This document shows, one piece after another, positions 4,545 to 8,525 of a DNA stretch of 8,525 bases. Origin of the DNA: an uncultured Oscillospiraceae bacterium (lineage in GTDB: Bacteria; Bacillota; Clostridia; Oscillospirales; Oscillospiraceae). The translations under genes and the position numbers were made by a program. The notes beneath the pieces were generated by a model. It worked only from the letters and a program-made list of their open reading frames with translations. It was not told the origin of the DNA and did no database searches. Each line of letters opens with the position of its first letter. Positions within the stretch are counted from its first letter, which is position 1. Location of the stretch: NCBI GenBank assembly GCA_958426425.1, contig CATZYY010000101.1, forward strand, positions 1 to 8,525. Reading direction: 5' to 3'.

Positions 4545-5483
4545 TCAGTCGTCGGTGCGGACGCCCAGGCGGATGTCCCGGATGTCGTAGGGGGCGGTCT
4601 GATACACGCAGTAGTTCAGCCAGTTGCCGTAGAGCAGGTGGGCGCAGGAGCGCCAGTTCATCACCGGCCGCTTGGCGGGGTCGTCGCCGGGGAAATAGTG
4701 CTTGGGCAGCTGGATGTCCACGCCGGCGGCCACGTCCCGGCTGTACTCTTTGAACAGGGTGTCCCGGTCATATTCGGCATGGCCCATGAGGAACACCTGC
4801 CGGCCCTGGTCGGTTTTGACGGCGTATACCCCCGCCTCCTCCGAGGCGGCCAGGATTTTCAGCTCCGGCACAGCCTCAATGTCGGCCCGGTCCACGGTGG
4901 TGTTCCGGGAGTGGGGGACCCAGAACTGGTCGTCAAAGCCCCGGAACAGGATGTAGTTGGGGTCCTCCACCGTGTGCTGGAAAACGCCGAAGAGCTTTTG
5001 GGGCAGCTGCCGCTTGGGGATGCCGTAGTGGTAGTATAGTCCCGCCTGGGCGCCCCAGCAGATGTGGAGGGTGGAGTGGACGTGGGTCTTGCTCCACTCC
5101 ATGATCTCGCACAGCTCCTGCCAGTAGTCCACCTCCTCGAAGTCCATCAGCTCCACCGGCGCGCCGGTGATGATGAGGCCGTCGAAGGTGCGGCGGCGGA
5201 CCTCGTCAAAGGACTTATAGAAGGCCAGCATGTGGGCCTGGGAGGTGTTCTTGGACACGTGGCTCTTGGGGGCGATCAGCTCCAGCTCGATTTGCAGGGG
5301 TGTGTTGCCCAGGACCCGGGCCAGCTGGGTCTCCGTGTCCACCTTGGTGGGCATCAGGTTCAAAAGAAGGATCTGCAAGGGTCGGATGTCCTGGGTCACG
5401 GCCCGGGTTTCCGTCATGACGAAGATATTTTCCCGCCGCAGGACCCCGGTGGCGGGCAGTTGGTTGGGAATTTTGATGGGCAT
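4545..5483 (-). CDS. metA: Homoserine O-acetyltransferase (MetA family)
   Basis: The 312-residue protein is full-length MetA and aligns without offset to the usual family numbering. C142 (HICWGAQAG) is the acyl-carrying nucleophile; H235 and E237 (GHAEYD) complete the catalytic set. It acylates homoserine in the cytoplasm, the first committed step of methionine synthesis. Residue 111 is Glu (TGAPVELMDF). In the Bacillus cereus enzyme Glu111 goes with acetyl-CoA use, while E. coli has Gly there and uses succinyl-CoA. I therefore call it an acetyltransferase, although databases often label such proteins O-succinyltransferase. The gene starts one base after the metY stop with only a weak site (AGGTGAAG), so translation is probably coupled to metY. 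It ends at the bidirectional terminator. Confidence 0.96.
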   Translation of the reverse strand: MPIKIPNQLPATGVLRRENIFVMTETRAVTQDIRPLQILLLNLMPTKVDTETQLARVLGNTPLQIELELIAPKSHVSKNTSQAHMLAFYKSFDEVRRRTFDGLIITGAPVELMDFEEVDYWQELCEIMEWSKTHVHSTLHICWGAQAGLYYHYGIPKRQLPQKLFGVFQHTVEDPNYILFRGFDDQFWVPHSRNTTVDRADIEAVPELKILAASEEAGVYAVKTDQGRQVFLMGHAEYDRDTLFKEYSRDVAAGVDIQLPKHYFPGDDPAKRPVMNWRSCAHLLYGNWLNYCVYQTAPYDIRDIRLGVRTDD

Positions 5484-5484
5484 G

Positions 5485-6768
5485 TTACTTCACCTGCTCC
5501 AGGGCCTGGGCGATGTCGTCGATCAGGTCCTGCTTGTGCTCCAGGCCGCAGCTCATCCGCACTAGGCCCGCGGGGATGCCGGCAGCGGCAAGCTGCTCGT
5601 CGGTCATCTGCCGGTGGGTGGAGCTGGCGGGGTTGAGGCAGCAGGTCCGGGCGTCGGCCACGTGGGTCTCGATGGCGGCCAGCTTCAGGTGCTGCATGAA
5701 GGTGCTGGCAGCTGCCCGGCCGCCCTTGAGCTCGAAGGACACCACGCCGCAGGAGCCCTTGGGCAGGTACTTCTGGGCCAAAGCATAATAGGGGTCGTCC
5801 GGCAGGCCGCAGTAGATGACGTGAGCCACCTTGGGATGGTCGTGGAGGAACTGGGCCACGGCCAGGCCGTTTTCACAGTGGCGCTCCATGCGCACGTGGA
5901 GACTCTCCAGCCCCAGGTTCAGATAGAAGGCGTTCTGGGGGGACTGGATGGAGCCCAGGTCCCGCATGAGCTGGGCGGTGCACTTGGTGATAAAGGCCCC
6001 CTCCCTGCCGAACTTCTCGGCGTAGGTGATGCCGTGATAGCTGTCGTCGGGGGTGGTGAGGCCGGGGAACTTGTCGGCGTGGGCCATCCAGTCGAACTTG
6101 CCGCTGTCCACAATGGCGCCGCCCACGGCCACGCCGTGGCCGTCCATGTACTTGGTGGTGGAATGGGTGACGATGTCGGCGCCCCACTCAATGGGCCGGC
6201 AGTTCACCGGGGTGGGGAAGGTGTTGTCCACGATCAGGGGTACGCCGTGGGTATGAGCGGCCTGGGCGAATTTCTCAATGTCCAGCACTGTCAGCGCCGG
6301 GTTGGCGATGGTCTCGCCGAAGACGGCCTTGGTATTGGGCCGGAAGGCGGCATTCAGCTCCTCCTCGGTGCAGTCCGGAGAGACGAAGGTGGTCTCGATG
6401 CCCATCTTGGCCATGGTGACGGAGATCAGGTTGAAGGTGCCGCCGTAGATGCTGGAGGAGGCCACGATGTGGTCCCCGCAGTTCACGATGTTGAACAGGG
6501 CAAAGAAGTTGGCGGCCTGACCGGAGGAGGTCAGCATGGCGGCGGTGCCGCCCTCCAGGGCGGCGATCTTGGCCGCTACATAGTCGTTGGTGGGGTTCTG
6601 GAGCCGGGTGTAGAAATAGCCGCTGGCCTCCAGGTCAAAGAGCTTGCCCATGTCCTCACTGGTGGCGTATTTGAAGGTGGTGGACTGGACAATGGGGATC
6701 TGCCTGGGTTCGCCGTTGCCGGGGGTGTAGCCCCCCTGAACGCAGGTGGTTTCAATGCGATGGCTCAT
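5485..6768 (-). CDS. metY: O-acetylhomoserine sulfhydrylase (O-acetylhomoserine aminocarboxypropyltransferase)
   Basis: The 427-residue protein is a full-length Cys/Met-metabolism PLP enzyme of the MetY type. Landmarks are YTRLQNPTNDYVAAKIAALE (53-72) with the phosphate-binding Tyr and Arg, SSGQAANF (81-88), D181 in VDNTF that contacts the PLP ring nitrogen, and the PLP-bound K206 in HSTTKYMDGHG. ADARTCCLNPASSTH (371-385) is the typical C-terminal substrate-binding stretch. It joins O-acetylhomoserine and sulfide to give homocysteine. The ATG at 6768 is used: AAGGAG stands about 9 bases upstream, and the longer open frame runs into the T-box terminator. It is the first gene of a metY-metA operon under methionine T-box control, and MetA supplies its substrate. 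A length near 430 residues and the motifs fit MetY better than MetB/MetC (about 380-400). Confidence 0.96.
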   Translation of the reverse strand: MSHRIETTCVQGGYTPGNGEPRQIPIVQSTTFKYATSEDMGKLFDLEASGYFYTRLQNPTNDYVAAKIAALEGGTAAMLTSSGQAANFFALFNIVNCGDHIVASSSIYGGTFNLISVTMAKMGIETTFVSPDCTEEELNAAFRPNTKAVFGETIANPALTVLDIEKFAQAAHTHGVPLIVDNTFPTPVNCRPIEWGADIVTHSTTKYMDGHGVAVGGAIVDSGKFDWMAHADKFPGLTTPDDSYHGITYAEKFGREGAFITKCTAQLMRDLGSIQSPQNAFYLNLGLESLHVRMERHCENGLAVAQFLHDHPKVAHVIYCGLPDDPYYALAQKYLPKGSCGVVSFELKGGRAAASTFMQHLKLAAIETHVADARTCCLNPASSTHRQMTDEQLAAAGIPAGLVRMSCGLEHKQDLIDDIAQALEQVK

Positions 6769-6798
6769 GATAAAGCGCTCCTTTCCGGTCTTGGAACG

Positions 6799-6846
6799 AA
6801 AAAACGGCTTTCGTCCCAAAGAGATTGTCTTTGAGACGAAAGCCGT
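6799..6846 (-). terminator. T-box regulated intrinsic terminator (leader of metY)
   Basis: On the minus strand, ACGGCTTTCGTC (6835-6846) pairs perfectly with GACGAAAGCCGT (6804-6815). The stem continues to about 18 bp including one G-U pair, and ends in six T (6799-6804). It lies just after the T-box sequence, 31 bases from the metY start. It is expected to form when tRNA-Met is charged and to be disrupted when uncharged tRNA stabilises the antiterminator. Confidence 0.93.
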
Positions 6847-7079
6847 CATCGACTTCCGCGGTACCACTCAAATTGCGCCTGCCTCACGGCCCGGCGCCCC
6901 TTATGGGGTCCAGCAACCCCTTTGCCCTGACGCGGCGTCACGGAGCGCCCTATCGGCGGTATGCCGCCCTCGAACGCCCGGCTCAGGAGCCATAGGACCT
7001 GGAGACCCTTGCCGCCGGCTTCCACCGCCCGCCGGCTCTCTGGAGGCGCCGATCTCCGTCCCTCTCCATCATCGCTTTG
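6799..7079 (-). ncRNA. T-box riboswitch leader, methionine specifier
   Basis: The minus-strand leader of metY contains the conserved T-box sequence TGAGTGGTACCGCGG (6856-6870), followed by a regulated terminator. Upstream, Stem I is recognisable: GCGATGATGGAG at its 5' end (7064-7075), an AGAGAGCCGG stretch (about 7031-7040) and GGTGGAAGCCGGC further on. GGAGATC (7051-7057) pairs with GGTCTCC (7001-7007), and GGAG (7064-7067) with CTCC (6986-6989). Between these helices on the 3' side lies CCTATGG; the AUG at 6991-6993 stands one purine before the lower helix, the usual specifier position. T-box leaders bind uncharged tRNA and allow read-through when the amino acid is scarce, which fits a methionine operon. 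The start near 7079 is inferred from the promoter. Confidence 0.93.
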
Positions 7080-7085
7080 GGAATT

Positions 7086-7114
7086 ATTATAAAAAGCCGC
7101 CGGCCGTTTGTCAA
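7086..7114 (-). promoter_or_regulatory. Consensus sigma-A promoter of metY-metA
   Basis: On the minus strand TTGACA (7109-7114) and TATAAT (7086-7091) are both perfect and spaced by 17 bases. The -35 overlaps the stop codon of the upstream mscS-like gene (7111-7113). Such a strong promoter suits control by attenuation in the leader and not by an activator. Confidence 0.95.
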
Positions 7115-7950
7115 CCGGGGATTTTTCCGCCGCTGCGGGTCCGGTCCTCCACAATGTGGACATTGAGATGGTCGTAGGTCATTTCTACCCCGGCCTGGGC
7201 AAAGGTCTCCCGGAGCTTTTCCCCCAGGGTCAGGTACACCGGCCAGTAGTTTTCCGGTGTGGCCCAGCAGTAGACGCCGTACTCGATGGAGCTTTCCTTG
7301 TAGGTGAGCAGGTACACCGCCGGGGCAGGGTCCTCCAGCACATTCTCCGTGGCCGCCACGGCGGCCATGCAGGCGCCCTTTACTGTCTCTGTGGGGGCGT
7401 CGTAGGAGGCGGTGACCTTCTGGACCACCCGCCGCCGGCCCAGGACTGTGTAGTTGGTCATCTGGGAGGATGCCAGCTCCTTGTTGGGCAGCATGACCAG
7501 GTGGCCGTCCGGCGTCACCAGCTTGGTGTGGTTGAGGCTGATCTCATGGACGGTGCCGGAGGTGCCGGACACCTCCACAAAATCTCCGATGGTAAAGGGT
7601 CGGGAGGAGAGAATCACCAGCCCGCCGGCTACGTTGCCCAGAATATCCTCCGCCGCCAACGTGATGCCCAGGGACCCCACCGACAGCAGCGCCACCAGGG
7701 ATGTCATGGGGATGTTCAGGCTCTCTGCCACGATGACCACGGTCACGATATACAAAAGCAGCTTCAGCGCCGCCAAAGCGTAGCGCTGAATCCGTTCGTC
7801 CAGCCGGGTCCGGGCCAGGAGGCGCCGCAGCAGCTTACCCAGGATGTGGACCACCGCCAGGCAGATGACCAGGGTCACCGCCGCGGAAAGTACCGTGGAC
7901 AGAGGGAGATTGCCCAGGGCGCCGGACAGGGCAGAGGTGAGATTTTCCAT
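7111..7950 (-). CDS. MscS family mechanosensitive ion channel
   Basis: The 279-residue protein has the architecture of E. coli MscS (286 residues). Membrane helices lie at about residues 17-38 and 59-78, and the pore-lining TM3 at about 84-111. The MscS signature is clear: GSLGITLAAEDILGNVAGGL (92-111), then RPFTIGDFVEV (117-127) opening the beta domain. An alpha/beta C-terminal cytoplasmic cage follows to about residue 266. Such channels open under membrane tension and release solutes during hypo-osmotic shock. The ATG at 7950 has AAAGGAG 8 bases upstream; the 90-residue upstream extension of the frame crosses the promoter and is not translated. It reads in the same direction as metY, with no terminator between. 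Whether it is osmotically regulated or transports a particular ion cannot be seen. Confidence 0.94.
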   Translation of the reverse strand: MENLTSALSGALGNLPLSTVLSAAVTLVICLAVVHILGKLLRRLLARTRLDERIQRYALAALKLLLYIVTVVIVAESLNIPMTSLVALLSVGSLGITLAAEDILGNVAGGLVILSSRPFTIGDFVEVSGTSGTVHEISLNHTKLVTPDGHLVMLPNKELASSQMTNYTVLGRRRVVQKVTASYDAPTETVKGACMAAVAATENVLEDPAPAVYLLTYKESSIEYGVYCWATPENYWPVYLTLGEKLRETFAQAGVEMTYDHLNVHIVEDRTRSGGKIPG

Positions 7951-7990
7951 AAAGACCGCTCCTTTCGGATGGAGGTGGAGTGCTGCCATC

Positions 7991-8019
7991 AGCATAGCGG
8001 AAGCACCCAAAAAAGTCAA
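7991..8019 (-). promoter_or_regulatory. Sigma-A-like promoter of the mscS-like gene
   Basis: On the minus strand TTGACT (8014-8019, 5 of 6) and TATGCT (7991-7996, 4 of 6) are spaced by 17 bases, giving a leader of about 35 bases before the ATG at 7950. Confidence 0.7.
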
Positions 8020-8074
8020 TGGAGCTCCAAGGGGGGCAATCCTGTAACATTGTAAATTTTTATGAAAAATAATA

Positions 8075-8085
8075 CCGAATTTCGG
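8075..8085. repeat. Short perfect palindrome CCGAATTTCGG in divergent intergenic region
   Basis: Two 5-bp arms around one T lie midway between the divergent mscS-like and cyclase promoters, about 40 bases upstream of the cyclase -35. It could be an operator but is short enough to arise by chance in AT-rich sequence. Confidence 0.3.
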
Positions 8086-8123
8086 AGAATTATTCAAAAT
8101 ATAGTGGCGGCAAAGATTGCGGA

Positions 8124-8152
8124 TTGCAAACTGTGGGATTTCCCTGTATACT
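8124..8152 (+). promoter_or_regulatory. Sigma-A-like promoter of the cyclase-family gene
   Basis: TTGCAA (8124-8129, 4 of 6) and TATACT (8147-8152, 5 of 6) are spaced by 17 bases. The start site would be near 8159, leaving a leader of about 65 bases that contains a GC-rich hairpin (8172-8188). Confidence 0.65.
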
Positions 8153-8171
8153 GTCTCCATTAGGCGTGCGC

Positions 8172-8188
8172 CCGGCCTTCGAGGCCGG
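8172..8188 (+). other. GC-rich hairpin in the 5' leader of the cyclase-family gene
   Basis: CCGGCCT (8172-8178) pairs with AGGCCGG (8182-8188) around a TCG loop. No T-tract follows, so it is not a terminator. It may protect the 5' end of the mRNA or be a protein-binding site. Confidence 0.5.
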
Positions 8189-8223
8189 AGGCGGACACCA
8201 GCACATGAAAAGGAGGACACGTT

Positions 8224-8525
8224 ATGGCAAATTTGACTTTATGGGAGCAGATCAAAGAGCTGAAGTCTCCCAAGTATAAATGGGTGGACCTGACCCACGA
8301 GCTGAGCCCCGAGACCCCGCACTGGTTCGGCTTTAAGCCCCTGCAGGCGGATCTGCTGTTCGACTATGCGGAGGGCACGCCCGACGATATGATGGCCCCC
8401 ATGCGCTGCATTCAGTACAGCGTGGCCAGCCAGTACGGTACCCATACTGATGTACCCCTGCACTTCTGGGGCAACGGCCGGTCCATGGCGGAGATCACCG
8501 TCAAGGAGCTGATCTATCCCCTGGT
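8224..8525 (+). CDS. Cyclase family protein (kynurenine formamidase-like), N-terminal part
   Basis: The gene runs off the right edge after 100 codons. It starts at ATG 8224, 7 bases after AAAAGGAGG (8208-8216). The N-terminus contains WVDLTHELSPETPHWFG (20-36), the usual D-L-(T/S)-H-x-L entry strand of the cyclase fold (PF04199). The metal-binding signature GTHTDVPLHFW (72-82) follows the pattern HxGTHxDxPxHF, except that the first His is replaced by Gln (SQYGTHTDVP). Members hydrolyse amide or ester bonds with a bound divalent metal; the best-known example is KynB, which opens N-formylkynurenine. The substrate here is unknown, and no tryptophan-catabolism gene is in view. The closest relatives could be uncharacterised clostridial cyclases. 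Only the first half or less of the protein is visible. Confidence 0.88.
   Translation, partial: MANLTLWEQIKELKSPKYKWVDLTHELSPETPHWFGFKPLQADLLFDYAEGTPDDMMAPMRCIQYSVASQYGTHTDVPLHFWGNGRSMAEITVKELIYPL

Noticed and set aside
5614..6834. Plus-strand ORF of 406 codons antisense to metY
   Set aside because: Gly/Val-rich shadow of metY with no motif; metY shows all PLP-enzyme residues and a ribosome binding site.
6769..7079. SAM riboswitch upstream of the methionine operon
   Set aside because: The GGTACCGCGG T-box sequence, Stem I features and specifier loop identify a T-box; no SAM-I core was seen.
6846..7163. Minus-strand ORF of 105 codons upstream of metY
   Set aside because: It lies over the metY promoter and T-box leader, which is a structured RNA.
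7108..8055. Plus-strand ORF of 315 codons antisense to the mscS-like gene
   Set aside because: His/Gln/Gly-rich shadow; the MscS signature on the other strand is unmistakable.
7951..8220. 90-residue N-terminal extension of the MscS frame
   Set aside because: It crosses the promoter at 7991-8019 and has no ribosome binding site; the ATG at 7950 has AAAGGAG at proper spacing and gives a normal MscS length.

Overview
The window looks like chromosomal core DNA from a GC-rich, low-oxygen Firmicute of the Clostridia, most likely an Oscillospiraceae-type gut bacterium (Flavonifractor/Oscillibacter-like). That is inferred from the AGGAGG-type ribosome binding sites, the T-box leader, and the gene families (DUF2089 regulator, sigma/M23 pair, TPM-type proline-arginine and glycine-rich tail). 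No mobile element, CRISPR array, rRNA or tRNA was seen.

Layout from left to right. (1) The C-terminal end of a membrane-anchored, low-complexity protein, probably of the TPM-domain family, runs off the left edge and converges on a GNAT acetyltransferase (minus strand) through a strong hairpin terminator. (2) After a 279-bp divergent intergenic region comes a two-gene plus-strand unit. It holds an ECF-type sigma factor whose 3' end overlaps the gene for a single-pass membrane protein with an extracytoplasmic C-terminal M23 (LytM) domain; it ends at a terminator. (3) A second plus-strand operon has a DUF2089 helix-turn-helix regulator and a small three-helix membrane protein. It is driven by a good sigma-A-like promoter buried in a perfect 15-bp inverted repeat. 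(4) A 73-residue XRE-type repressor is divergent from a tiny basic minus-strand ORF, with a perfect 19-bp palindrome lying in the promoter of the tiny gene. (5) A minus-strand methionine operon, metY-metA, makes homocysteine from homoserine by the O-acetylhomoserine/direct sulfhydrylation route. It is preceded by a consensus promoter and a T-box leader whose specifier reads as AUG (Met). (6) An MscS-type channel gene lies directly upstream on the same strand. (7) A divergent cyclase-family (kynurenine-formamidase-like) gene runs off the right edge.

The most interesting parts are regulatory: a sigma factor paired with a membrane M23 protein that has lost one catalytic histidine, and two small autoregulator-like loci with perfect palindromic operators. 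The methionine operon is internally consistent: acetyl-type MetA (Glu111), an O-acetylhomoserine sulfhydrylase, and a methionine-specific T-box.
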